A stretch of 61,981 nt of DNA from a virus. The DNA lies in the IMG/VR virus record IMGVR_UViG_3300023116_000045, positions 1-61,981 of that record, one strand, 5' to 3'. The position numbers were made by a program, and so were the translations under genes. The notes below the pieces were generated by a model. The model saw only the letters and a program-made list of their open reading frames with translations. It ran no database searches and was not told the DNA's origin. Below are positions 47,893 through 56,488 of this stretch, piece by piece (within the stretch, counting starts at the first letter, position 1; each line of letters starts with the position of its first letter).

Positions 47893-50003
47893 TACATTTG
47901 ATAAAGGGATCCGAGTCTGCTAGCACGAGACCACATATTATTATTTAACCCACCTGAAGAAGTTGCTCCCGCAGGTTTCTGTTGCATTGGTGGGGTGTTA
48001 TCGATGGGAACAGGGATAACTTTTGGTTTCGGTCTCTGATAAGAAGGAGTTGTGGAAACACTTTGTGCTCTGGTGTCACCTGTGGACGGACTAATCTGAA
48101 CTGTTCCAGACTTTGCTCCTCTGATGTCACCGTGACCTGTTCGCCCAATCTCTTTACCTTGAGCATCATACATTACAACGTAAGCACCATATCTTCCACC
48201 AGAACCATACTGAACAGATCCACCTGCTTCTGTTGGGACAAAGATCTCTGCTCCCTCTGCAGATTTGCCGAATCTAGTTTCACTTGCTTGTGGAATGTAA
48301 TAATCATAAGAAGCATAACCAGCACGAGGAGCGTGAGCACCAGCAGCTGCTTGAAGAAGTGCTGCCTTCTCTTGATAACTCATTGTGTGATCGTATCTTC
48401 TGCCAGCAACTGCCTGATTGGAGAACTCAATGACTCTTCCTTGTTTGGCATATGCCATTGACATCTGGTCAAAGTATTCAACTTTCTTCTGCATTGAAAG
48501 TTCTGATTTCAGTTTAGTGTCAATGTGATACTCGGAACTTCCACCAATGAAACGACTTGCTCCAGTCTTCAGTCCAGTTGCAAATGCTTGACCAGCTTGC
48601 CCCTGCTGCATTGGCGGAACATCATCAATGGTGGTTCTTCTAAACTGAACTCCAAATTTACTTTTTCCACCTCTAATTATGTTTGCTTCATCAGTTCTTC
48701 TGTGCTGGTTGAGTCCTTTACCATCTGGTTGCATGTCGTGCCTTCCAAGACGATTCTCAATGTCATCAGCCAACTTATTGTAATTACCAGTCTTGATACC
48801 TTCCATCACAAGTGCTTTGGTCTTACTATCAAGACTTCCATAGTTGAAAACGATAGATTCCAGAGCAGCCTTCACATTATTGGGAAGTTTGTTGTAATTT
48901 TCTTCTCCAATCTGTCTTGTAAGTCTCCCTCTGTGCTCTCTGATGTGTGCCTCTTTAATTTGGAGTGCCTCTTCTTCAGTAATCACATCTCCCATCTTAA
49001 CAGCGCCTTGGAGTCTAAAACCCTTAGGATAATAAGTTGCACCCATTCCAATGGTAGGAATTCCTTTTGAATCTTTATATGCTTTTGTTCTAAGTCCCTC
49101 ATAATTCTTGAGAAGTTTTGCCAAATTTCTATCATAAGTGGCATCAGGAGCAGATCCAGGTCCCAGTCTTCCGCCAGGTGCTGGGCGACTTCTGGTTCCA
49201 CCTTGTTGCATTGGCGGAACATCATCAATGTTTCCACTAGACAAATACTTTACTTGTCTTTCGAGTTCTGGGAACATTCCTTCAAACTCTCTGAGTTTTT
49301 CTTTGAGAGTGTCCAATCCTGCTTTAATTGGTGGGAAAGCAGCAATTTCTTTCACCATCTTTGCGCCTTGATTTGCAGTCCACTTGAGGAAACTCCAAAC
49401 AGGAACAAGAACCCAATCTTTTAGAGCATTCCACACAGGTTCGATTACATCTAAAACTTCACCAACAATTCTCTTGATTGTCTCATACTGCTCGACAAGG
49501 AAAGTAACAAGAGATCCCAGTGCGACATTAAACACAAACCTCTTGAACATTTCCAAGAAATTCTGTGCTGGTTTCTTTACAAAACCGAGGGCAGCACCAG
49601 CAACTGCACCTGCAGCAGTACCCAACATATTGCGCTTGGCAATAACCGCTGCTTTTCTTTTCTTTTCCGCTGTTTGTTTCTTGAAACCAACAAAAGACTT
49701 CAGACTTGCCTCAAGACCTGCGGCACTCTGTGCAACATTTTCCAGTGCATTATCCAGGTTAGGATTTCCAGTCTTAGAAACTTTGGGTTTTGCGACTGGA
49801 ACAATAGCAGTTGTGGAAACAGCACCACCAGTCGCATAACCCTCACCTGGTTTGTAATCTGGTCTTCGGTAATCAGCAGGTGGTAATATCTTCTGTGCCA
49901 TCTGCTGTCCAGACTGTGGTTGCTCAGGAGGTTTTGGTGGTTTCTTACCGCCACCCATTCCCTTGGCAATTCCTCCAATAATGCTCGCAATTCCTAATGC
50001 CAT
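47892..50003 (-). CDS. tail protein with lysozyme domain
   Basis: 703 residues in modules. Residues 85-245 are a helical, membrane-active region resembling the neighbouring tape-measure-like protein (FKKQTAEKKRKAAVIAKRN; KKPAQNFLEMFKRFVFNVAL). Residues about 290-460 are a T4-lysozyme/GH24 domain with E302 (YEGLRTKAYKD), D311 and T317 (GIPTIGMGATY). The C-terminal domain contains HAPRAGYASYDYY and GAYVVMYDAQGKEI. A linker motif, IDDVPPMQQ, occurs three times between modules. It likely opens the peptidoglycan during DNA entry. Confidence 0.75.
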   Translation of the reverse strand: MALGIASIIGGIAKGMGGGKKPPKPPEQPQSGQQMAQKILPPADYRRPDYKPGEGYATGGAVSTTAIVPVAKPKVSKTGNPNLDNALENVAQSAAGLEASLKSFVGFKKQTAEKKRKAAVIAKRNMLGTAAGAVAGAALGFVKKPAQNFLEMFKRFVFNVALGSLVTFLVEQYETIKRIVGEVLDVIEPVWNALKDWVLVPVWSFLKWTANQGAKMVKEIAAFPPIKAGLDTLKEKLREFEGMFPELERQVKYLSSGNIDDVPPMQQGGTRSRPAPGGRLGPGSAPDATYDRNLAKLLKNYEGLRTKAYKDSKGIPTIGMGATYYPKGFRLQGAVKMGDVITEEEALQIKEAHIREHRGRLTRQIGEENYNKLPNNVKAALESIVFNYGSLDSKTKALVMEGIKTGNYNKLADDIENRLGRHDMQPDGKGLNQHRRTDEANIIRGGKSKFGVQFRRTTIDDVPPMQQGQAGQAFATGLKTGASRFIGGSSEYHIDTKLKSELSMQKKVEYFDQMSMAYAKQGRVIEFSNQAVAGRRYDHTMSYQEKAALLQAAAGAHAPRAGYASYDYYIPQASETRFGKSAEGAEIFVPTEAGGSVQYGSGGRYGAYVVMYDAQGKEIGRTGHGDIRGAKSGTVQISPSTGDTRAQSVSTTPSYQRPKPKVIPVPIDNTPPMQQKPAGATSSGGLNNNMWSRASRLGSLYQM

Positions 50004-50006
50004 GGT

Positions 50007-51821
50007 TTATGAAGGTGAGTTGTAAACACCAGAGGTCATAAAGATGTTATCGTTCGTCAGATCGACCGCAGAGAACGAGGGTGCTTCCTGTTGGTCAGCC
50101 GAAGCACCAGCAGTCATTCCACCATTTGCCATAGCAGCTTTCAGTTCTTCCATCTGAGAAACAGTTGATCCACCACCAAAATAATCAACAGCGGAAAGAT
50201 TCATTTCCTGCAACTTTTGTGTTTGTAATTGGGTTCTCTTGATGTCACCAGTAATTTTGCTGTAAGTGGCATCTTTCTGTGCAGTGGACTTAATGTCAAA
50301 TGAAGGTGGTTTCACGGAAGGAATTCCAAGTTCATGATCAAATTCCAGTTGAGATACATCATATCCCTCAAACATTCCACCTGGTTGAGTAGATTTCAAG
50401 ATTTCGGCATCAACTTGTGCCTGGGTCATGCCGCTGCCATATGTGGCTTCTTGTAAATTTGCACCTAGGTTTGACAATGCTCCTGAAAGACCAGTTCCAG
50501 GTTTCTCAAAATGAGTATCATCTTTTTCTACTCTTCCCTCACGCATCTGAAGTTGTTTCAAATCTTGATCTGTAATTCCCAACTTTTGGAACAACTCAGT
50601 CACTTTCTTCTGTTGTTCTGCTTTCTTCTTCTCCAGTTCGGGAATTACTTTATCAAATCTGATATCACCACTTGCTTGTGCTTGTTTCTTATTATAAAGA
50701 TCATCATTGATGCGTTTCTGTTCCTTCATCGCATCCATCAAATCATCAAATGGTTTGCTCTGCTGTTGAATAACTTCAGATGACATTCCACTCATTGTCA
50801 TAAAAGTTTTTCTTTCTTCTCTCAGATCCTGAATGTCTGAGAATGAGAACTGATTTCCTGCCGCTGTTGTTCCTTTTCCACCGATGAGTTCTTGACCTGC
50901 AAGTTCAACCTTTTGACCAACATCTGCGATTGCTTTTGTTCCTGCAATAATTCCCAATCCAGCAAGAACAACTGGATTTGTTGCCAGTGAAACAACAAGA
51001 CCCAAGAGTGTAGTGGTAAGAGAAATAAGAGTTGTGATCAATCCAGCAAGTTTTATTCCAATTCCAATACCCAGGAGAGCAATGATTCCTGTCATAATCT
51101 TGCCCATATGTTCTTCAAGGAAATTGAAGACTCCCAAGACCTTATCTTTATTTCCTTCGTCAGTCAACCATCCAACAACTGAACCAGCAGCAACGTTTCC
51201 AAGGAATGTTTTAATTCTGTCAAGAATTCCCATTGCTGGTTTCTTGACAGTGTTAATCACTGGGGAGGTCAATCCTCCAATAAGATCTTTTGCTCCCTTT
51301 AATCTATCTTTTTCTTCATCCTGTCTTTTTGCGGTGACAGCACCTTGTCTTTGTCTCTCGGCAGTTTGTCTCTCAACACCCAGAAGTTCAGTTATTGATT
51401 TCGCAACATTATTAAGTGAATTAGCAACAGCGTTGAGTGAATTTGCAATGACATCAAAGACAGATTTCTTCTGTACTTGTTGCTGTTGTTTATTCTTTGC
51501 ACTTGACGACAGAAGAGTCTGTCCAACCGTGAGTGCTCCTCCTCTAACACCAACACTTCCAGGCAATGCCTTTGGTGAGATGAAGGACTTCGCAGCATCA
51601 ACGCTTGGTTTCCTCGTTCTTCCAGTTCTCCCTGCTCTTACTTTCTTTACTTCTTCAAGGAGAGTGAGAATTCTGTCATCTCCAGCACCCTTAGTCTTAA
51701 ACTGAATGGTTGTGATTGCTTCCTTCAGCGCACTCAGATAACCCTCCTCGGATGAAATGTCATCCAGGTCGAATCCCATCTCCATTAGGATTTCGATTGG
51801 GTCAGCTGCAACCTTAGCCAT
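50007..51821 (-). CDS. tape-measure-like tail protein
   Basis: 604 residues. The central hydrophobic span (MTGIIALLGIGIGIKLAGLI onward, about 235-295) and long amphipathic helices are usual in tape-measure proteins. Positions 125-215 (VERQTAERQRQGAVTAKRQD; FLGNVAAGSVVGWL) resemble the lysozyme-bearing neighbour, indicating an ancient duplication. It directly follows the gp26/frameshift pair, the place a tape measure usually holds. May correspond to gp29. Confidence 0.65.
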   Translation of the reverse strand: MAKVAADPIEILMEMGFDLDDISSEEGYLSALKEAITTIQFKTKGAGDDRILTLLEEVKKVRAGRTGRTRKPSVDAAKSFISPKALPGSVGVRGGALTVGQTLLSSSAKNKQQQQVQKKSVFDVIANSLNAVANSLNNVAKSITELLGVERQTAERQRQGAVTAKRQDEEKDRLKGAKDLIGGLTSPVINTVKKPAMGILDRIKTFLGNVAAGSVVGWLTDEGNKDKVLGVFNFLEEHMGKIMTGIIALLGIGIGIKLAGLITTLISLTTTLLGLVVSLATNPVVLAGLGIIAGTKAIADVGQKVELAGQELIGGKGTTAAGNQFSFSDIQDLREERKTFMTMSGMSSEVIQQQSKPFDDLMDAMKEQKRINDDLYNKKQAQASGDIRFDKVIPELEKKKAEQQKKVTELFQKLGITDQDLKQLQMREGRVEKDDTHFEKPGTGLSGALSNLGANLQEATYGSGMTQAQVDAEILKSTQPGGMFEGYDVSQLEFDHELGIPSVKPPSFDIKSTAQKDATYSKITGDIKRTQLQTQKLQEMNLSAVDYFGGGSTVSQMEELKAAMANGGMTAGASADQQEAPSFSAVDLTNDNIFMTSGVYNSPS

Positions 51822-51987
51822 TTTGACGCATCTTTTCGTTTTCTTCTTCGATGTGTTGCTGGAGAAGTGCTACATAAATGTCCCTTTCCCAGGGCATTAG
51901 ATTCTCAATCTCAGTCAAAGAGTATTTATGGTACTGTAGGAGGGCAAAATTAAGTTTGAAGTAATTTTCCAGATCCATATGGATCAT
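51814..51987 (-). CDS. 57-residue tail chaperone-like protein (gp51 position)
   Basis: MIHMDLENYFKLNFALLQYH ... ENLMPWERDIYVALLQQHIE. The LMPWERxIYxxLL motif is typical of the second tail-assembly chaperone in many tailed phages. Its frame is -1 relative to gp26, and the two can be joined at a TTTTTTC slippery site just before the gp26 stop, so it may be made mainly as a gp26 fusion. By order it occupies the gene 51 position. The independent ATG at 51987 has no good Shine-Dalgarno sequence. Confidence 0.7.
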   Translation of the reverse strand: MIHMDLENYFKLNFALLQYHKYSLTEIENLMPWERDIYVALLQQHIEEENEKMRQNG

Positions 51988-52002
51988 ACCTATGCGAAAA
52001 AA
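51972..52002 (-). promoter_or_regulatory. putative programmed -1 frameshift site
   Basis: T-TTT-TTC slippery heptamer at 51996-52002 in the gp26 frame, 10 bases upstream of the perfect palindrome GATCCATATGGATC (51972-51985), which can fold as a small hairpin. A -1 slip bypasses the TAG at 51990-51992 and continues into the 57-codon frame. Confidence 0.6.
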
Positions 52003-52709
52003 GACTGCAAACCCTCCAACACGACAGAACTCTTTACACCAGTCTTTGGATTAGTCACCTCAACGGTGTGACTCAGTTTCGGCATTGTGTCAAAGAACTT
52101 TTCAATCTGCTTAAACTGAGAGGAGTTCATTTGTTCTAAGAACTCAACCAATTCTTTCTTAGTGCAGTCTTGTGCTGCCCAAACTTCTTCCTCGTTGTAG
52201 ATCTTATCGATGCAGGATGCAATCAGTTCAAATGATTGGTCCAGTGTGGCATCACCGCCAAAGTCAAAGTTATTCTTAATGAATTGATCAAGAGATGGAT
52301 ACTTCATATCCATCATCAAAGTGTCATCCAACTGAATTCTCTTATTGTGGTCCTCACTTTCCTGAACCTCAATCTCTTCGATGTCAAGAGTGATGTCAAT
52401 TGGAGTTACTCCGTCATCAGGAGCAGTGATGGTCACATCAACAATCTCACCAACAGACTTCGCACGAATATTAAGAAACAAGAATTCAATGTCAAAGGTT
52501 GGAAGAGTCTCAATCTTTACTCCTCTGGATTGGATGCAACCTTTCAGAACCTGCTTGATTGCGGTTGTGATTTGCTTTGTATCTTGAGTCTCCAAAGCAA
52601 GAACCAGAAGTTTCTCTTCCTTCACCAGGAAGGGACGATATTTGATTGTCTTCTTTGTCGAAGGCAGTTTCAACTCATAAGAAGGAGTTGCAATTGTTGG
52701 TAAAGGCAT
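51990..52709 (-). CDS. gp26: gp26-family baseplate hub/assembly protein
   Basis: 239 residues. The N-terminus (LPTIATPSYELKLPSTKKTI then YRPFLVKEEKLLVLALET) is the T4 gp26 (T4_baseplate) family start, and the helical C-terminus ends PKTGVKSSVVLEGLQSFFA. By position, upstream of the tape-measure-like gene and with a frameshift signal at its end, it behaves like the first tail chaperone (lambda gpG role). Late box 17 bases upstream. Confidence 0.8.
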   Translation of the reverse strand: MPLPTIATPSYELKLPSTKKTIKYRPFLVKEEKLLVLALETQDTKQITTAIKQVLKGCIQSRGVKIETLPTFDIEFLFLNIRAKSVGEIVDVTITAPDDGVTPIDITLDIEEIEVQESEDHNKRIQLDDTLMMDMKYPSLDQFIKNNFDFGGDATLDQSFELIASCIDKIYNEEEVWAAQDCTKKELVEFLEQMNSSQFKQIEKFFDTMPKLSHTVEVTNPKTGVKSSVVLEGLQSFFA

Positions 52710-52726
52710 TATGTAAGATCAGGTGA

Positions 52727-52735
52727 GTTATTTAG
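52727..52735 (-). promoter_or_regulatory. late-promoter-like box CTAAATAAC
   Basis: 17 bases before the gp26 ATG; overlaps the stop of the gene at 52732-53406. Confidence 0.55.
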
Positions 52736-53406
52736 CCGATGACACTCCGTTCACAAACGTAACGAATGTAGTCCAGTCTAACTGAGTAAGACAGTATCTG
52801 ACTGTTATTATAAGATACTACAGAGGGAATGATTGAGAGTGGGAAAGCACCAACGAAGGTGTAATCCAGTCTGTAAGAGGGGGTGTCACCGAGACCAAAA
52901 GTTCTGTTGAGATTATCAACATTCTTCTCGAACTTTGTGATGTAAACTTGATCCGAACGATAAGACTTCGGATAATTCATTCTGTAGTTTGCATACCTGT
53001 CAACATAAGCATTCTGGTCTTGTGCGTTCTTTCCAGCAATGAAATCAATCCACCCCTCAAAGAACTGAACAACATCATACTTATAATTCACATTGAATGT
53101 GAATTGAATTGCTTCATCATATGCTTGTCTGTATGCCATTTTCTCAGACACACCGATGTAATCATTGGCAACATCGATTGTGCTCAACTTATGACCTGGG
53201 AGTCTTGTCTCAGTGCACTGCAGTTCGATTCCCTCACCATCTGCTGCATAATTGACACCTCTTTCATTCAGATAAGCAGCAACCAGAGCAGGTGGTTGAA
53301 TCTTAACTGTGAAGACAGAAGTTTGTGCGAGATTTAGAAATCGACTGGTGAGTTCTGTCGTTCCAACTCTGCGTGGTCTTGGCGCACCAGATCCTGTGGA
53401 TGCCAT
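52732..53406 (-). CDS. tail-tube-fold baseplate protein (gp54/gp19-like)
   Basis: 224 residues. Opens with GTTELTSRFLNLAQTSVFTV, contains LPGHKLSTID and AIQFTFNVNYKYDVVQFFEG, and ends SYSVRLDYIRYVCERSVIG, the strand order of T4 gp19/gp54 tube-type proteins. The gp54 assignment is favoured because it sits by baseplate genes (gp48 is close by on the other strand); gp19-like tube is the alternative. Confidence 0.65.
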   Translation of the reverse strand: MASTGSGAPRPRRVGTTELTSRFLNLAQTSVFTVKIQPPALVAAYLNERGVNYAADGEGIELQCTETRLPGHKLSTIDVANDYIGVSEKMAYRQAYDEAIQFTFNVNYKYDVVQFFEGWIDFIAGKNAQDQNAYVDRYANYRMNYPKSYRSDQVYITKFEKNVDNLNRTFGLGDTPSYRLDYTFVGAFPLSIIPSVVSYNNSQILSYSVRLDYIRYVCERSVIG

Positions 53407-53407
53407 T

Positions 53408-53415
53408 TATAAATA
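53408..53415 (+). promoter_or_regulatory. T4-type late promoter TATAAATA
   Basis: Exact T4 late consensus on the plus strand, 28 bases before the gp4 ATG. It sits back to back with the minus-strand box at 53430-53438. Confidence 0.75.
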
Positions 53416-53429
53416 TGGATACTTATGTG

Positions 53430-53438
53430 ATTATTTAG
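53430..53438 (-). promoter_or_regulatory. late-promoter-like box CTAAATAAT
   Basis: 23 bases upstream of the tail-tube-fold gene start at 53406, forming a divergent pair with the plus-strand TATAAATA. Confidence 0.5.
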
Positions 53439-53443
53439 TGGGT

Positions 53444-53938
53444 ATGGCGGAGAGTTGTAAATCACTTTTCAAACCGAGTAACCCATCTAAGTATCAGGGA
53501 AACCCAAATAACATTATTTGTCGTTCATCCTGGGAACGACGCTTTTGTATGTGGTGCGACACAAATGAAAGTGTCCTTCAGTGGGCAAGTGAAGAGTTTA
53601 GCATCCCTTACATAAAACCAACTGATGGGAGAGTTCATCGTTATTATCCTGACTTCCTCTGTAAGGTAAAACAAGCAGACGGAACAATCAAAAACTGGAT
53701 TGTTGAGGTGAAACCAAAGAAGCAGTGCTCTGCTCCTGTTCAGGGTAAAAGAGTCACTAAATCTTATCTTTATGAGTGTGCTCAATATGCTGTCAATCAA
53801 GCAAAATGGAAAGCAGCGGAAGAGTTTGCTCTTGATAATAATGCAGTCTTCAAAATCATCACAGAAGAGGAGTTGGGTTTAGATGGCAACAAACGTCGAA
53901 ACTCTAAAACAAGAAGAGTACCTCGGAAGCGAAACTGA
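53444..53938 (+). CDS. gp4: head completion protein gp4 (TnsA-like fold)
   Basis: 164 residues. SSWERRFCMWCDTNESVLQW, then RYYPDF and WIVEVKPKKQ, is the gp4 (gp50/65) signature, with the E...D...ExK order of a TnsA/PD-(D/E)XK-like nuclease fold. It finishes DNA-filled heads before tail joining. The frame is open upstream of 53444, but ATG-GCG-GAG there follows the late promoter at correct distance, so it was chosen. Overlaps the next gene by 56 bases. Confidence 0.85.
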   Translation: MAESCKSLFKPSNPSKYQGNPNNIICRSSWERRFCMWCDTNESVLQWASEEFSIPYIKPTDGRVHRYYPDFLCKVKQADGTIKNWIVEVKPKKQCSAPVQGKRVTKSYLYECAQYAVNQAKWKAAEEFALDNNAVFKIITEEELGLDGNKRRNSKTRRVPRKRN

Positions 53939-54287
53939 CAGACTTGGAACAGGTGAGGCTGATCGCATCACTAACATGGGTGGAACACCCGACGATAGGA
54001 TGACTGAGTTGTTGGAATTGTTAGACCATTATGAGGTTGCACCCACTGTTGGGAGATATTATACCTTTATATATAGTGCAAAAACACCAGGAATTCGATA
54101 TGATGAATTTCCACTCATTGCTTGCACTGGTGTTTACCCTTGGGGGTTTAGTGGATTGAACTATCACTGGGGTGATTTTCACAATTACACTTGGGAAGAA
54201 TTGGGAAGTTATCTTTACCTCATTTATCCCAACGAACTGGAAGAAGCAAGAACCATTCCATATCAGAAAATTGTTCTAAATAGGTAA
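53883..54287 (+). CDS. conserved structural or assembly protein, 134 residues
   Basis: Starts inside the end of gp4. TFIYSAKTPGIRYDEFPLIA, then GVYPWGFSGLNYHWGDFHNY, TWEELGSYLYLIYPNEL: a compact conserved pattern known to me from T4-like cyanophage genomes without an assigned role. Context (gp4, gp48, gp53) points to baseplate or neck assembly. Confidence 0.7.
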   Translation: MATNVETLKQEEYLGSETDRLGTGEADRITNMGGTPDDRMTELLELLDHYEVAPTVGRYYTFIYSAKTPGIRYDEFPLIACTGVYPWGFSGLNYHWGDFHNYTWEELGSYLYLIYPNELEEARTIPYQKIVLNR

Positions 54288-54304
54288 AAGACCAGTTCTT
54301 ATAA

Positions 54305-55744
54305 ATGGCAACAACCATCGCATCATCAAGAATATGGAATGGTCTTAAGGTAGACGAGACCACCTACATCGAGACTGGAAAGATTGAACTCAACTCGACT
54401 GGTGGGTCATTGCTTGCCTCATCGAGTGATTACAACTGGGAAATCGAAGACACAGAACTCTTCACAAGACTTTATAACAACAGAGCAAGATATCAAGCAC
54501 AACTGACAACCACAGAATTCGAAAAAACATTCTTCAACGAAGGGAAAAATCTCTTCAACGTTGATCGTGCTGCTGTCCTCAACGACAAGTCAAATTATTC
54601 AAACCTGATCGCAGCAGATAATAATCAGTTGCAGTTTTTTAACAACAAAATTCCTGGTCTGCAACATCCAATAACTGGTCAAGTCGTAAACAATGACGGA
54701 TCATTTACAGATGGCAATCCTTTTGGTCAACCTCCACAGTCTCTAAACAATGGAGTTCCAACTGAATTCGGGACTGCCTCACTTCCTAATGATCAACTAA
54801 AAGTTGGTGCAGTTCCAGGTCAAGACACTGAGGGAACTGTTGATCTTCCAGGAGGAAGGGCAGCAAGAAGTGGTGGGTTCCAAAGTATGAGATATCCCAT
54901 CAACACCAGTGCTCAGTTCCCTGGTGATTACCTCAAAATCACTTCTCACAAGTATAAAGCAAGAGGAGCAAGAAACCCAAATTATGTTCCAGGAAGTGCG
55001 ATTGGTGGAACCGCTCAAGACAGACTTGGAACAGCAATTGGAAGCGTTCTCCTCCCACTTCAAGCAGGATTAGCAGAAAAGAATGTTGTTTCTTATGAGG
55101 GAGAAACTCTGAACTTCATCGAAGCGGCATTTGGTGATGCTGCTTTTAAAATGATCGACATTGGTTCTGACAATCCAGCAAACGTGGTTGGAATGGCAAA
55201 AGCAGGAGTCAACTCCCTCATGGGAAGTTACAAAAAGGCAGCAGAAGACCCAGGACTAAAGAATTATCTGCAGGCATACTTTGCTGGACAGGCAATTGGC
55301 AAAAACCTCAGAAGACGACTGACTGGTCAAATTGCCAACCCAAACCTTGAGTTGTTCTTCAAGTCACCAACACTCAGAAACTTCGCTTTTACGTTTAAAC
55401 TGACACCCCGTGAAAGTAGGGAAGCAGCGGAAATCAAGAGAATCATCAAATTCTTCAAAAAGAGTATGAATCCAAGAAAATCAGGATCTGAGGCATTCCT
55501 CTTCACTCCTGACATTTTCCAACTTCAGTACATTTATCAGGAGTCGGGACAACACCCATTCTTGCACAAATTCAAACCAGTTGCTCTAACGAGTTTTGAC
55601 GTGAGATACGGCAATTCGACCGAATACATGACTTATGGTGAAGATGGTTCGATGCCAACTTATCAAATTTCCCTGGCATTCAAAGAACTTGAGCCTCTTT
55701 ATGATAATGACTTTGACACCGAATCAGACGATATGGGGTTCTAA
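54305..55744 (+). CDS. gp48: baseplate tail tube cap gp48
   Basis: 479 residues. The C-terminal third (LELFFKSPTLRNFAFTFKLT, PRESREAAEIKRIIKFFKKS, then FDVRYGNSTEYMTYGEDGSM and YQISLAFKELEPLY) is the gp48 core that caps the hub and nucleates the tail tube. The N-terminal 200 residues contain a variable, Gly/Asn-rich insertion. CTAAATAGG about 20 bases upstream might be a weak late promoter. Confidence 0.85.
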   Translation: MATTIASSRIWNGLKVDETTYIETGKIELNSTGGSLLASSSDYNWEIEDTELFTRLYNNRARYQAQLTTTEFEKTFFNEGKNLFNVDRAAVLNDKSNYSNLIAADNNQLQFFNNKIPGLQHPITGQVVNNDGSFTDGNPFGQPPQSLNNGVPTEFGTASLPNDQLKVGAVPGQDTEGTVDLPGGRAARSGGFQSMRYPINTSAQFPGDYLKITSHKYKARGARNPNYVPGSAIGGTAQDRLGTAIGSVLLPLQAGLAEKNVVSYEGETLNFIEAAFGDAAFKMIDIGSDNPANVVGMAKAGVNSLMGSYKKAAEDPGLKNYLQAYFAGQAIGKNLRRRLTGQIANPNLELFFKSPTLRNFAFTFKLTPRESREAAEIKRIIKFFKKSMNPRKSGSEAFLFTPDIFQLQYIYQESGQHPFLHKFKPVALTSFDVRYGNSTEYMTYGEDGSMPTYQISLAFKELEPLYDNDFDTESDDMGF

Positions 55745-55747
55745 CCA

Positions 55748-56416
55748 ATGGCACAGTATTTCGATTACGTTCCTAACTTTGAGTACGTCAGTCGCCTGAC
55801 TGATGCCAAAAAGATCAATGATTACGTTGAGGTCAAAAACCTCTTCAAGCGTGGAATCATTCGTTCTGACATTTTTGAGAATCTGGCATATTTCAACAAA
55901 TATAAGATTATTGGAGATGAGCGTCCAGATGAGGTTGCGAACAAGATTTACAATGATTCCGATCTTGACTGGTTGGTGCTTCTTTCCAATAATGTGATCA
56001 ATCAGGTCGAAGAGTGGCCTTTGGACCAACAGTCTTTCCAGAACTATTTGGTCTCAAAGTACGGATCTGAAGAAAACATCTATGCAGTTCATCATTACGA
56101 AAGTGATGAAATCAAGGATTCTGTCGGAAGAGTTGTTTTCCCTGGAAAACTCGAAGTTCCACAAAACATCTCAATTACCTACTATGACAGTGGATTGGGA
56201 GAAGAGAGAATTTCGACTTCTTTCACTTATGCGGTGACTAATTACACTTATGAAGAAAGGAAGCAAAATGACAGAAGAAACATTTATGTAATCAAAGCAG
56301 AATATGTCGGATTAATTATTGACAACCTTGAAGAGATAATGCCTTATCAACAGGGATCCTCACAATACGTTTCTCCATCGGTTACACGCGGAGATAACAT
56401 CAGATTATACACGTAG
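55748..56416 (+). CDS. gp53: baseplate wedge protein gp53
   Basis: 222 residues. RPDEVANKIYNDSDLDWLVL then LLSNNVINQVEEWPL and FQNYLVSKYGSEE are the gp53 signature (LysM-like wedge protein that fastens wedges round the hub). Starts 3 bases after gp48. Followed within 25 bases by a strong bidirectional terminator. Confidence 0.85.
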   Translation: MAQYFDYVPNFEYVSRLTDAKKINDYVEVKNLFKRGIIRSDIFENLAYFNKYKIIGDERPDEVANKIYNDSDLDWLVLLSNNVINQVEEWPLDQQSFQNYLVSKYGSEENIYAVHHYESDEIKDSVGRVVFPGKLEVPQNISITYYDSGLGEERISTSFTYAVTNYTYEERKQNDRRNIYVIKAEYVGLIIDNLEEIMPYQQGSSQYVSPSVTRGDNIRLYT

Positions 56417-56432
56417 AAAAAGTAATAGGCAC

Positions 56433-56466
56433 AAAAAATGCCCAGAAAAAATTTCTGGGCTATTTT
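56433..56466. terminator. bidirectional intrinsic terminator
   Basis: GCCCAGAAA-AAA-TTTCTGGGC, a perfect 9-bp stem with TATTTT on the plus side and ATTTTTTG on the minus side. It ends the converging gp53 and gp32 transcripts. The gap 56417-56488 holds nothing else. Confidence 0.85.
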
Positions 56467-56488
56467 GAAATCAAAAGCTGATTTTCCC

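Noticed and set aside
48525-49070. 181-codon plus-strand frame opposite the tail lysozyme gene
   Set aside because: Antisense of a gene with clear catalytic motifs; composition Ser/Cys/Leu-rich and no start signal.
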